From contig JAPYMA010000440.1 of the NCBI GenBank assembly GCA_035041965.1, positions 124,001 to 188,000 on the forward strand: a stretch of 64,000 nucleotides of DNA. Direction: 5' to 3'. Shown in pieces: positions 35,739 to 47,867 of this stretch. The position numbers and the translations under genes were made by a program. The DNA is from Anisakis pegreffii (taxonomy: Eukaryota; Nematoda; Chromadorea; Rhabditida; Anisakidae). The notes beneath the pieces were generated by a model, which was given only the letters and a program-made list of their open reading frames with translations, made no database searches and was not told where the DNA came from. Each line of letters starts with the position of its first letter. Within the stretch, counting starts at the first letter, position 1.

Positions 35739-36158
35739 GGGTTAGGTTCGTAACCAAAAGGGAAGAATGAGACAATTCCAGTATGGTTCCCGTTAAAGAG
35801 CGATATAGAGATAGTAAATTCTTGTAGTAGAGGGAGGGAGTTGTTATGGCCGCCTGTCAGACCATCGAAGGGGTAAAGGAACCGCGGCGAAGCGTAAAAA
35901 ACACTGATCTAGATGGTCACGTGGTGAAATAGCGAATTGTTATCTGTTTATGTGTGATTTTGTTGAGAATATCAAGTAGAATGTCTCGATGCGTGATCGA
36001 TTGGTTCATTTACGATGCACCACTAACATTCTACCAGTGCCTATAGCCAACTGAATTTAATATCGTTATTATGGCCGTATAGCACACAGTATACGGCTCT
36101 TTAACGGGAACTATACTGGAATTGTCTCATTCTTACGTTTTGGTTACGAACCTGACCC
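35739..36158. mobile_element. 420-bp element with 63-bp terminal inverted repeats
   Basis: The left end (35,739-35,801) and right end (36,096-36,158) are inverted copies differing at only about four positions; both begin GGGT.AGGTTCGTAACCAAAA on their outer side. The interior carries the G-rich block also seen at 29,440-29,550 and no coding frame, so it is a non-autonomous element. The arms' similarity suggests fairly recent movement. A target-site duplication is not obvious. Confidence 0.88.
35815..35925. repeat. G-rich dispersed repeat copy inside the MITE
   Basis: ATAGTAAATTCTTGTAGTAG, GGGAGGGAG, GTCAGACCATCGAAGGGGTA and AAAACACTGATCTAGAT. Related copies lie at 29,440-29,550 (same strand) and 5,005-5,110 (inverted). 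Confidence 0.6.
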
Positions 36159-36159
36159 T

Positions 36160-38520
36160 ATTCAATGAATATTATTGATATAATCGAAAGGAAGTTTCAT
36201 TCCGATCAGTTTGGTCAATAAATTAATCTGATATTATTTTGTGACGTATTTGCCATTGCTAATATGTAAACTACCTTTCCATTCACTTTGTGACGTATCT
36301 ACTCACCATGACTCTTCTTAATCTTGTACATTTCACGTGCATTTCCATCTTGTCATTTTTATGTAACTGCTGATACCCAGTTGCTCTTTCATGATTCGTC
36401 AGATTTGATTATCTTTAAATCAGTCAAGTAAGTCTTCTTTCAATTGTTTTCCTGTATTTTGTCTGCATTTTGTACCTGTTGATACATCTTCGTTGATTAC
36501 ATCAACAATCTGATCGTTTGATATAAAAGTTAAGTCACGTAACGTCTACTCATCGAAATATTTCAGTCGTTACACGTTTCATCGAAGCAAAGGCCGAATT
36601 CAGGTTTTGACTTGCCATTGGGAATCATTGTATAAAGAATGAATTCAGATGAATAGATAAGACTTAACTCCGCTACTTTATTTTTAAAGAGATCACTAGC
36701 TAATCGTTCTAAGTGGGCTCATTCAAAAACGAAGAACAACAGAGACCAACAAATTCATCAGGCACCCAAACTCAATTCATCAGTTGCTATTTTGAGACGA
36801 AGAAGTTCACGGTTGAAACTCCTCGTTTTGCGTGTTTGGGGAATGAATTTCGAAAGTCTGAACTACCGCTGTGAGAAATATAAAAGTCTTGGTAATTTTA
36901 ATAATACTTCCTTGTTATTCAACAATAAACAACAGATACATTTCACATTTTGGACAAGAAAACGAACACAAATAAGAGGTGAATAGCACAACAAAATTGA
37001 ATGTTACTCTCAAATGAACAAATGAATACAATACATCCCGAGCACGTCTGACGTACTAAATAAACACTACAGATCGTTTAATAATATCAAGTCATCGCAA
37101 GATTCCTCGGAATCTGCCCACATCACAGCACATCGAAATCACTTCATCGGCAACAAAATCGTTATATAATTACATTATACAATTCAGTAACACCGTATCA
37201 CACGATCAAACAAATGGTCGTCTTGCTTTCTTGAAGCTTACTCGTTGACCTAGTGGGGCTAGCACAAACACGTTTTGTTTCGGTTTCAACTCTCCAAAAG
37301 TGGTTCACAAATTGGGAAGAAGTCTGATCAGTGTTCAACTGCGCACTACCTATCAAAAAAATTAAACACACAACAAAAATCTTTGATGATTCAATGAGCA
37401 ATAAATCATAATTAACAAACAAGCAAACAACCATTCAAAATTAAAATAGTGCCAATTCTTTACGAATGAATCGGAAGAAAGAAGAGAATTGAAACTGAAT
37501 GAAGACGCGAAATGAATGAGGCAAAGATGAAACTTTTTGGAAGCGAAATTGAAACGAAACGTCAAAAAAATCGGTTCACAATAGCGACTGGTAACGGAAA
37601 ATGTTCCGTTTGAACAGAACACATTTAGAATTGGCATTTTCATAAATCAGTATTTTTTTTTGAATTACTTTAACCATTCATTTGGAATGTTAAATGACTT
37701 TTGATGTTCTGTTTGTATTTTTGAATTTTATTTCACCAATACGAATAAAGTGTTGCTTTCAAAAGAGCAGACCATTACCCTTTTTAAGTGCAAATCAGCA
37801 AACATCATATCGTATCATATCAACATTATTAATTTGAATTATGTTCTTGAATTTAAAAATAACAATTTCTGCACTTAAAGTCTTACGACCGGCCGTTCAA
37901 ACATCCTGATTAACTTTATTGCGCAGGATGTTTGATCGACAAGCAATTTGGTATAAACAATAATATTCACTCAGTGATTCGACAAGTGAACAAAATTTAC
38001 CCGCTAAAAACCAATAGAGAACATGTCGAAAGAAGCATTCAGTTAACTGCGAATGCTAGCAATCGTGGCCTTAAAAGAAACATAAACAAGAATGGATAGA
38101 CTGTAGGAATGCCAACCTCTCATGTGGCCCAATGACATTAAATCTCAATACATTCTCATTTGCTACCATATCTAATACTATAAAAATGATCAATTTCTCA
38201 GAGTTCAGAAATCATCAATTTTTCAGTCAGTGAATAAAACAGCCAAAAACGATAGCTTGTAACGCCCAAAGAACAATACTCCCCGCAGATGATGGAGGAA
38301 AGCGTTCGAATGGTAACAATGAAAGCATTTGACGACATAAAAGTTAACAAAACATTCGAATTAATGAATGAGAGGTTTGTGATGAACGATAAGGAATTAA
38401 ATAAATTAGAACACCAATAACAATACACTGCATTCAAATAATACAATCTTGACCAGTCACTGTTTGTATTATTATCATCCTTATTATTATTAAGGCAATT
38501 TTTAAACTCTAAGACGATGC
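36160..38520. other. intergenic stretch, one candidate small secreted frame
   Basis: No gene is supported. A minus-strand frame at 37,198-37,434 begins with a hydrophobic segment (IFVVCLIFLIGSAQ) that resembles a signal sequence, followed by LNTDQTSSQFVNHFW. It could be a small secreted peptide or chance. Confidence 0.3.
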
Positions 38521-38528
38521 TGTTAGCA

Positions 38529-41500
38529 TTATCCAAAGTGGAACTTAAATGAGAACGGTCCACCGTCGCCAGCGAACGGAAATCCACCATAAAATGGATT
38601 CTGAAAACCGCCGTGTTGTTGCTGCTCTGGGTCCAACGGGTCTTCACCTTTATCAAACTGCGCTCTCTTTTCAGCATCAGTTAATACCTTCAACAAATTC
38701 ATCATAAACGTATCAATTTTATCATTTAACGTAGGGAATTAAGAGCTGGTAATCGTTTCAAATTTACGATTTGCTAAAGAGTAAACGATTACGTTTGAAT
38801 GACTTTTAATTTCTTTTTTTTTTCAAAACAAACAGTTTTCAAAACAAACGTCAACCATTAGTATGTACAACTTTAAATCATAAACGAACGACCGAACCTC
38901 CTTTGCTGATGCAATATCAATGAACATCTTTTCAGCTTTCTTCTTTTCTTTCTCATCTGAGAAGTTATCTGGATGCCACTGTTGAGCCAGTTTCCTATAC
39001 GCCTTCATTATTTCGCGTTTGTTTGCATTCCTTAAGTGATGTGCACAACATTAATAAAAAACAAGAATGGGACGTGAATGATGAATGGAAAAAAGACAAT
39101 TAGACACATTGATAGAGCATTTACAGACGAAATATAATGGAACATCGGCAAACCTTTTGACTCGAAGTATCTTATAATAGTCCTTTTTACCAGATTGCTT
39201 CTTTAATTTCTGTGCCTTATTTAAGCCTTCTTGTGCTCTCCTTGAACTGTCATGTTCTTTAACCGCTTTTTGAAAATCAGCAATTGCTGAAATTCAACTC
39301 GTTATAATACAAATTTCAATTCAGAATGCCGCCGCATTCATTCGGTTTATTTGATTTATAACATTTTCGTTAATTTTTCAACGGTAGTTCAGATAATCGT
39401 CAACGCGAAATTTTAGTGCACTGAATTACGACCAACAAATCTGCCTGCGTATAAGCAATATCACCAGATGAAACTAGATTGGAATGAAAGTCACTAAAGA
39501 AATGAACCACAATTACGATAATAACACACCTTCGTCGTATTGCTCATTGACCAGATATGCTTCCGCCCTATCGCAAAGTACGTCCAAATCATTCGGATTA
39601 CTACTTCTTAAAAATTCTGTACACATCGTTATTGCTTCACCTATATGACCTGCCTAAACTTCATTCATTCACACATAGTTGATCAAGCACATTAAGGTAC
39701 AATGTTAATAATATTTATCCAATTTGTTATTTTTAATCTACATCATCCAAACAAAACGAAGAAATATCCGTCGGTGAGATCAACACTGAAAATGATTGAA
39801 ACTGACTGATAGTGTTCGACGGTCAATAGAAATTAGACTCCCATTCCCACTTACCAGTTATTAGAACGGACACCACAAAACGGCACAGCACCAGAAAAGA
39901 AATCTACCCAAATAAAATGAACGCAACGATGAAGAAGTGCCAACTTGTAAATTGCATTTGCATGTATACCGAAATACATCAAGCTGTATATTCTCAACTT
40001 TAGTCTCAAATTTGAGGAGTTGATCCGCCTTTTCCAAGCACTTCATCCACTTCTCTTCACGAACAAAATCACTCAGTGATTCTCGCATTTTTACCACCTT
40101 CTTCACTCTTTTATAGAATTTGAAACACTGCTCATGATCTGGATCCAACTTCAAGCATTCACGAATTTGACTGAAATTATCACATCAGATGGGAAGGAAT
40201 GAAAATGTTTGCAATCATAATAAGAAAATAGCGTTAGCACACTTCTACATACTTCTGATGTGTCTCTGAGCCTATCAAAGGTATATCTGTATTTTAAAGA
40301 ACTGAGCAAAGTTGTTGATAGATAAAGCAGCCGAGGCTGAGCAAAGAATAGGCAAAAGCATGTCCAGTTACTCTGCTTGCTCTTCATCTCAACTGCACTC
40401 TACTGATGAAGTCATCAAAAGATAAAACTTACACGAGAGATTCTTCGGCATCACCTGTGCTGTAATAATGTTTTGCAATCTTCAAAAAGGCATCAGTACT
40501 GTCCGGAACAAGTTGTGATACAGCTCGGTAATCGGCGATCGCTTTTTGTATTTGGCCAGTATGTTCGTAGCATATCGCACGATTCTCATGTAAGCCTGCA
40601 TCCCATTGGCATTGCTAAATTTTGATATTGTAACGTCTTAATAATTCATCTCATTTATTATTCATTTACAGTAATAAATCACCATTCAAGCAGTTGAAAA
40701 TAATATTTTCGCCTCAAACGCAAATGACGCCTTAAATGCACCAATTTAGAGACAGTTTAGAAATTCAACGCAATTGGACTGAAAAAGTTCAATTTTCGAA
40801 TTCAGAAATGTTCACTGATTCAAAATCGCATTGCCATTGAGAAATTTTGGCGAAATATGATCAATAAGCTCGAATGAATCAAGCCACTCAGACAAACTTT
40901 ATAAAAAGAAGGAACGGAAACACGTCAGTTTCAGATAAATGTTGCAACTGAAAGGCTCAACATTAACGCACCTCAATCGCTTTCGTATAATAGTATTCAG
41001 CATTGGCATAATCACCGGATTTGAACGAACTCTCTGCGTCGCGAATTAAATCCTTTACTTGCTTGACCGTTTCCACTTTGTGTTGAACCTCGTGGTTGCT
41101 TGGATCTGCTTTCAACTGAAAAATTTTTAAATGTTCAATAATTTGAAAAAGAGTGGTACTGCACCGAAGATCAACTAGCACAACCTCGTAAAAACCATCA
41201 GAAGAAGTTGCAAATGATTGAGGTATGTTTGTGGGAATAGTGCCTGTATCAAGTCACACATCTCGCGACCGCTCAATATCTTAAAGGATAAACTCTATCG
41301 AATCATTTTCAAGACACGGAATGAATGGAACAAAATTCACTTACTGCAGCCTTGTAATCCTCTTCAGCTTTATTCAACTGTCCTTGTTTCAGGAGAACAT
41401 TTGCTCGTTGAATACGTGCCTGTATTGCGAATATTGACATTAGTTCCGAGAGTAATTACCGCTCACACAAGAAATTTTACTATTCAAATATGTTTAATTG

Positions 41501-42180
41501 CGTAACATTCGAATGGGAGCAGATATCACAGTTCTAAGTTATCAAAACTAAGATGTTACCAATGCGAAATGCAGCAATGAAAAACTCACAGCTGTAAAGT
41601 CGGGTTTTAATTCGATGACTTGATCTAGATCAGTCACTGCTGATTTAGATCGACCCATTGCAAGCAAAACTGTTGCTCGTCTATATAATGTTTGATAGTT
41701 GGTGGGATCCAATTCTGTAAAATTGGAAGCGATTAAACACTGAAATAAATCGACGCACTGATCAGTTGTTTTACGAGAAAAGACATTGAATGAATTTAAT
41801 CATTTCATCACTCCAAAATCAAAATTGAACTGAAATAGTTTGCAACGAACCGATTGCAGCGTGGTAATGTGTGAGTGCATCCGCAAACTGACCCTTCGAA
41901 AGGAACTCTTTACCCATATCCAAATGTCTTTCGATCTCACTCTGACTGCATTTGATCGCTGAAACTTCTCTAATTTATCAACAACATCTCTTCTTGCTAC
42001 TTATTCCCAATCAGTAGTGATTTCTTCACAGTTCAACAATTCTGATAAATAAAGAACTCCCCAAAACGACCAACCAGGAAAAACACACACGAAGAAGATC
42101 CACAACAATTCGGCAGGCCAATTCATCAGATCAGACCTTAACTGCTGCGTACGCCAATCATTCGGCCGTAAACCCAACAT
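38529..42180 (-). CDS. DNAJC3: DNAJC3/p58IPK, ER-lumenal TPR and J-domain co-chaperone
   Basis: J-domain partner of the ER Hsp70 BiP; it helps folding in the lumen during the unfolded-protein response. Eleven exons keep phase and give 504 residues, as in human: 42075-42180, 41851-41958, 41590-41714, 41345-41419, 40972-41115, 40433-40614, 39945-40170, 39530-39653, 39154-39286, 38898-39030, 38529-38687. A hydrophobic signal (AELLWIFFVCVFPA) is followed by TPR repeats, for example RRATVLLAMGRSKSAVTDLD and RIQRANVLLKQGQLNKAEED. The J domain starts DYYKILRVKRNANKREIMKA and contains the HPD motif (QQWHPDNFSDEKEKKKAEKM). The C-terminus GPFSFKFHFG matches the human FKFHF end. Translation could instead start at 42,126, giving 486 residues and a shorter, more usual signal peptide. 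A divergent small frame starts about 250 bp upstream. Confidence 0.92.
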
Positions 42181-42426
42181 TTTTGAGGTCTAAAATTTTA
42201 TCTCTAAAATAGTACAAAACAAAACCATAAAAACATTTTCTCAACGCTTCAAAAATATTGTCATATCAAAAATCTCCATCGAAACCGAAGCAATAAACAC
42301 CACCGCAATCAATTCACCATCAATAACCACAAAAATGATCCATGACTTTTTCGCTGTCATGATAGCCTTCCTGTAATCCCTCTTGTTTGCTTGATCTTTC
42401 ACATTTTAAAAAAATTCGATGCTTAA

Positions 42427-42896
42427 ATGACATCTTTGCTACGAGTGAATTACCGCAAACGCATTCGCCTTCAAATTTTGTATCTTAATAACATAACTTC
42501 CGGCTAAATTAAATAATTGACAAGACGAGACCAACGACCTTTCCTAAACAACACAATCACTACATCTAACATAACGATAATTGACAATTAAGCATGTGAA
42601 CCTGTTAAAATGACAAACTTGATCGAACAGCTAATATATGCAAAAGTGTTATAACACGTCAGATTGCGTGGCGACAGTATGCCGAAATTCGTGTTCGAGT
42701 GAATGTAAACGCAGCGATTATTGCAGCACATTACAGTCGTCAACAGAGCGAGAAATTGCTTGAGAAAAATCAAAATTCGTGGGGATTTATGGAGAGTATT
42801 GGCGTTCGCGAATGGTTTCTTGTCAATAAAGAACAGGATGAACCCGTTGTTGAGGATACAAGTCATTGGGAAGTTGGGTTAAAGCTCCAAAAATGA
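42427..42896 (+). CDS. small unassigned gene divergent from DNAJC3
   Basis: An exon at 42,663-42,896, after an ACACGTCAG acceptor, is open for 77 codons to a stop and looks coding: IAWRQYAEIRVRVNVNAAII, then SIGVREWFLVNKEQDEPVVE and HWEVGLKLQK. A possible first exon is MTSLLR at 42,427-42,444, followed by GTGAAT, which joins in phase and would give an 83-residue protein. The family was not recognised. The divergent layout, with about 250 bp between starts, suggests a shared promoter with DNAJC3. Confidence 0.45.
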
Positions 42897-42899
42897 AAT

Positions 42900-44190
42900 A
42901 TTATGTTGCTAATTTTTTTCTGGAATAGGTTTAAAATTGAAGGGATAATTTGTCAGTGATAGGATCTGCTCTGTTTTTCGTTCACTTTGCTGGAAAAACA
43001 GCACTTGAAGATATTTCGTGTTATTGCGATATGGCAAGTATTTGATAAATTGAGCAGGCAGTGACATACCCATAGAATTTTGTGGCTATATCTCTTCAAA
43101 TTAGAAAAAGTCCATCTGCAGGCAACGTATTTTTGTTGGAGTCGATAACATCAAGTCGGTACTCTATTAAATCCATTGCTTCTACCTGTGTTCTAATCAG
43201 TCACTGATCGCTGAGCGAATCTGAGCATTCAGGCCGCTTGAAAACGGTACTCCTGATATTCTTATAGCATTGCATTGTTTCCTGCAGCTATAAATTTTTC
43301 AACGGCAATATAAACATTATTCCATTAGAGAGTTTGCTTAATTCGGTGGAGTGAAGGAATGATTCGGTTGGTGAGCAAACCTGAGCAAGCAATTATTAAT
43401 CTCTCACTATATTAACTTCAATTGCGAATTTTCACTGAACTGATGCATTTTAGAGGATACATTATCACTGTTTCAGAGAATGAGAATAACAATAGCCATC
43501 TCATAGCCTTCATCAATTTCGGGGAAAATCGCCAAAATGCTGAAAGATTTTGAGTCCTATTCCTGGCCTACTTATGTGACTGTCAGTAATCGATCATCAC
43601 AATTTCACTTCCTCTTATTCACTCAAAAATTGGTCAACCGTTCAAAAACAATCCTGCTAACTTTGCAATCTATGACCATTAGAGTAGAGAATATGTTTTT
43701 TTTGTATAGCACTGCTAAAATATATTTTGAGGATATCACAAAGTAATGATAAGAAAATGTAGAAGGTGTGAAATAGACAAAAATAACAAATTGTGATCAT
43801 ATTCAAGAAGTAATATAGTGCCATTTAGCAACATCAAGAATATGCCACAAGCGATATGAATACACTTAATTGATCCTCAACTTAGACGTAAAATGCAAAA
43901 GGGCGATCATGAATGGCTTGAAGCGCACATCAATGCCGTGATAATCTGGCATACTTGAATATTTCACTCAAACGTGACATATTCGATACTTGTTGATGCT
44001 ATATACACTTATAAGTGACTGAGCAGTCACCTCAACTCTCATTCACTTCATTCTCGATAAAATCTATCGTTCTTTGGTTACCTTGGATCTACTAGTTGTT
44101 ATCTGAAAAAAAGAAAAAAAAAAGAATATTGCGACCATTTAGTAGGAACTTTTGCTCAAATCATTCATTTTCAACTGAATTCACGATGCG
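42900..44190. other. stretch without assigned gene
   Basis: No family was recognised. A 12-nt possible first exon (ATG ATT CGG TTG then GTGAGC, 43,359-43,370) would join in phase to the gene starting at 44,201. It is too short to be evidence by itself. Confidence 0.25.
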
Positions 44191-44200
44191 TGTCATTTAG

Positions 44201-46305
44201 CAATTATCTCATATATTACTAGTTTCGTTCAAAGGTGGATATTATGTCTGTGATCCATTTTTTAGAATTTGTTCATTTCCGTTATTTAACGATTGCTTGC
44301 GTAGTGCGATAATGACACAAGAAATGATCGTACGTCGTCAAATAGAATGGTATCTTTCTTTCGTCGGAAACGACCCCATTCAGGTCAATTTCACTTTCCA
44401 TTGATCTATTCATTAATTTTTTGAAAATGTTTAATCTAAAAGAATTCAGGTGCTAGATTCAGAAGTGAAATTGTTTTTAAAATTCTTTAATGGTCAATCA
44501 GGATTGCGAGGAGTCGAAAAAATTTCTGTTCTAAGTTTTTTCTGAATAAACTGTACAATAAAAATTACATGATATCATTTATCCATCAAACTTTTCTCGT
44601 TGAAATGATATTGCGATGATACGCTTATCTGATTGTGAGTAATTGGACAAACTGTCGCTTCTAAAAGTGAACAATGAAAGCGATTCATTGTTGTGGGCAA
44701 CGAAAAACTTTTCTAATCGAAATTAATTTCAATACGGAAAATTAAGTGCAACTCACAGAGCGATGTAACAATTTCAAATTTTAGACATCACACGGTTTGA
44801 ACGAATTGAATAAAATGCAAATTAATTGGACGCATGCGATTGATTTTGATCTTTTGAATGTATTAACGAATTATGTTAATTGTCCTAAAAATGGTTTTCT
44901 TGCACGACAAATAATCAACAAACTCAATAAAGTGATGATGGAGCAGCAGACTCACATTAATCAAGAAATCGTTGGTTTTGGGTCATATTATCACTAGGTT
45001 TTTTCATATCAATAGGTTCCAAATCAGCTCATGAATCAAATCTTAAACACCGAGCACAGTTAATTGCTATTATTTTAGTAGTATAGAATTGTCTTTATTA
45101 CTGTTATCATTATCATTGTGACTTCTTTTATGAACATTATGGTTGCTGATGGAACGAGTAATAATTCAGATGAAGCATTGGCTCGATTCACTGTATTCGG
45201 CTTCACCAGATACTTCGTATGAAGACGACTCGATGAGTAAATCATTTCTATTAAATGACATTTACAGTAGCACTGAGAGTGAGGATAACGACGCTGACGA
45301 TGAATATTCAATGCGAGCAAGTTTGTTTAGTATCAGTAAGTTGTACTTCGATATCGTTTCAGTCTTTAATTTACTACTGAAATTTATCTCTAGTGTGCAA
45401 AGCATCAGAAATTTGATAATATTTCTATCTCACATTCAATTCGTTCTTAAACACAATGGTACAGCACTCGGTTTCGAACAAAACTTTTCTCCACGATCGG
45501 AATGGAACCCACGACGTATTGGGGCTCTATCGTTGAGATTTCGGTCTCTACGATAGCTCCGAGTCACGTCTTGGGTTCGACTCCGGTTTGCGAAGGAAAG
45601 TTTTGCTTGGAACCGAATGGTTTGCCAGTGTCGTTGATGTTGCCGACCTGTGTCTACGATTTGGCTTATATCTAATCATCTTTATATACTATCGCAATTC
45701 GATTTCGTTAATAGAGATTAATCCACATTATTGATTATCTACTGAATCCTGACTGACGTTCATCTGTCCCGTGAAATATTTCTGATATAAGACAGTTATT
45801 TTTGTCACAGTTCTTGGCTTATCGCATGCAACAGTTCATCTATTTCAGGTACCCCGATAAAAATTTCAAGCAATAAAAGCACGCATAAACAACTCGACTT
45901 TTGCTCTTCATTCGACAGTGAACGTCACATGACCAAGCAAAAAACGATGCGACCAACGGTTATAATCATCTTAACTTTACTCATCATTAATGAACTGTCG
46001 TTAGGAGAAATCATTTCATCAGAATGCAATTTCAAAAACATGTTTTTTCATATTATTTGTGACGGTTTATTCAACCAATCGAATTGGTCATTTCACTGAC
46101 AAATTCTATCCAAAAGTATTGAATTTCTAAGATACATAACGAGGAAAGTGTTTCCGTTCGATTAAATAAGAATTTATGATTTCAGGCACAGATTCGTGGT
46201 TATCATAAGCAGTCGATTCAAGCGAATCGTTTTCTGTCAACACTGCGGAAACCAATCAATTCAGCTAAAGCTCATTCAATATCTGGTATCAGGAAATGCC
46301 GTTGA
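44201..46305 (+). CDS. multi-exon gene of unknown function
   Basis: Six plus-strand exons with splice sites and matching phases give at least 280 residues: 44201-44383, 44450-44527, 44785-44970, 45170-45335, 45849-45958, 46186-46305. Landmarks are KGGYYVCDPFFRICSFPLFN, RRQIEWYLSFVGNDPIQVLD, VNCPKNGFLARQIINKLNKV, a Ser/Asp/Glu-rich segment (YSSTESEDNDADDEYSMRAS) and a basic end (STLRKPINSAKAHSISGIRK). The phase-1 junction between exons 4 and 5 is a useful check. The N-terminus is unresolved, since no ATG lies at the start of exon 1. The exon 3 donor is weak, so exons 1-3 and 4-6 could be two genes, the second starting at the ATG at 45,170. I do not recognise the family. Exon 4 onward looks like a flexible acidic then basic tail. 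Confidence 0.6.
45465..45619. mobile_element. 155-bp snapback element in an intron
   Basis: Two arms of about 74 bp, imperfectly complementary, flank a short TTTCGG-type loop, so nearly the whole element folds into one hairpin. Both arms contain sequence like the tRNA T-arm (GGGTTCGACTCC on the plus strand, CGTCGTGGGTTCCATTCC on the minus). It lies in the fourth intron of the unknown gene at 44.2-46.3 kb. It is probably a palindromic MITE, perhaps tRNA-related. Confidence 0.75.
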
Positions 46306-47650
46306 CTGAATTAATCATTCCTTTTGTATTCAAGCGGGTTAATGCACTCATCAACTCTAGATCATTATGATACTTTTTACCACTTTTGCCTATAATAAAT
46401 AGAGAACTAAAATTGTTACTGTATTCCACCACAGCACTTCACTTGCACAAAATAACTTTAATACGTTGTACAAATTTGTGTGTAGTTGATCGATGCTTCT
46501 GTGAAGTTTTGTGTATATAATTTGACAACATTTGCATTTTTTGTAAATGTCTTCAAATACGAATGTATTTTTTGAATTCTTTCTTTCAACTTTCTACAAC
46601 TGGATTATTTCCTAAGTCAGTGTCTTCATTGCAGTGCATTATGATTTATTTTCAACGTTGATTTTTCATACCGATTCAAAAAAAACAAGATGATCTGATT
46701 TCGGTACTTCAAGTATGTTAAGCACTTTCATTTCCGTTCCTAATACGAATTTGATCAACGGAGAAAATTCATCAGCAGTCATGTATTATATATTGGTGTA
46801 TTTTTATTTATTTTATTCGATGAAAGGAGAAAATAAACGAATTAATTCATTTTGCATATCAGTGGCTGTGTTTTGTAGCTGAATTAAATCGTGCTGACAA
46901 TGAATAATTTAACGAAATGGATTTTCCAACAACATTCAGGCTGAATGTTCAATTTTCCACTAATTTCAAAATCATTCAAATTTTACCTTATAATTAGGTA
47001 GAGAAATTTAAATGAACTGGGATGGCAACAGAATATTAACAATAAATGAAGTTTGGTACTGATTGTAAGTTTTTCGAGAGTTGATTTAACACTTTCCTTA
47101 CTGTTAGTGCATTTTGTAAAAAGTGATCAGTTCGTTGTTGTTAACTTGTTATATTCATGTTTCCCATGAAAACTGGTAATCCAAGTCTTGTTTTAGACAT
47201 TTTTGAGGGAATAGTACAATTGCTGGGCAGTCTTGCAGTTTGGTAGTGCTTGCCATTTGGAATTTGTTGATCGTGTACCAACTATTGAGCTGTTATAGTT
47301 GCTCAGTTTTGAGTGTGGTTTTAACGAGCACCGTATTCTGAACGATAACGAGGAGTTTTCTTCGATTTACGGTTCTGATTGGAGGTGTTTGATGTTGGTT
47401 GGGGGTATCTCGGGTTTTTTTTTATTTTAAAAGGGTTTCAGTATACTTGTACGGAAGATTTTATTTGCATTTACTCGTTTTCGTGAATGTCGTTTTGCCA
47501 TTGCTTAGTTTCGCTTCATTTTGTTGTTCTTGCTCTATTGTTGATATTTATTTTTGTTCACTTCCACGAATTTCCCTGCCTGGTTTTCTTTTCTCCGTCA
47601 TTCCTTTACAAAATACCTGTTTATTAGGTAAATATGACGCTTGCGTTACT
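46306..47650. other. intergenic stretch before RPL35
   Basis: No supported gene. A plus-strand frame at 47,399-47,665 is T-rich and lacks motifs. The right part is the likely promoter side of RPL35. Confidence 0.4.
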
Positions 47651-47652
47651 TC

Positions 47653-47782
47653 GTCTTATCGGTAAAATCAAAACGGCATTTCGTTCACATTTGCAGTTGA
47701 ATATGCTGCTTAGTTAGAGCATAGCAAGGAATATTCACACGAACAAAGTGCCGTTGTGATTTTACCAACCTGAAATACAACA
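47653..47782. mobile_element. foldback MITE, copy 2 (left end eroded), upstream of RPL35
   Basis: Matches the copy at 30,350-30,483 along its length: GGTAAAATCAAAACGGCATT on the left and GCCGTTGTGATTTTACCAAC, then CTGAAATACAACA, on the right. The left terminal TGTTGTATTTCAG is not preserved. It ends 85 bp before the RPL35 start codon, so it may supply part of the promoter or 5' leader. Confidence 0.75.
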
Positions 47783-47867
47783 GTACCGTAATGTCGATTG
47801 CGGTGAAAGGTTTTTAATCAAATAACCGTTAAGGTAGACATATCGTTAGCAGGGTGAGTTATCGAAA

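Noticed and set aside
38198..38677. 159-codon minus-strand frame
   Set aside because: It overlaps the last DNAJC3 exon in another frame and runs into its 3' flank; the DNAJC3 frame is matched by the family.
42004..42180. Separate 59-residue membrane-protein frame (starts MLGLRPNDW)
   Set aside because: Its first 35 codons serve better as the signal-peptide exon of DNAJC3: a donor at 42,074 joins in phase to the next exon and gives the family's usual length.
45541..45610. tRNA gene suggested by GGGTTCGACTCC
   Set aside because: The acceptor and anticodon arms cannot be formed; the sequence is one arm of a long snapback repeat.
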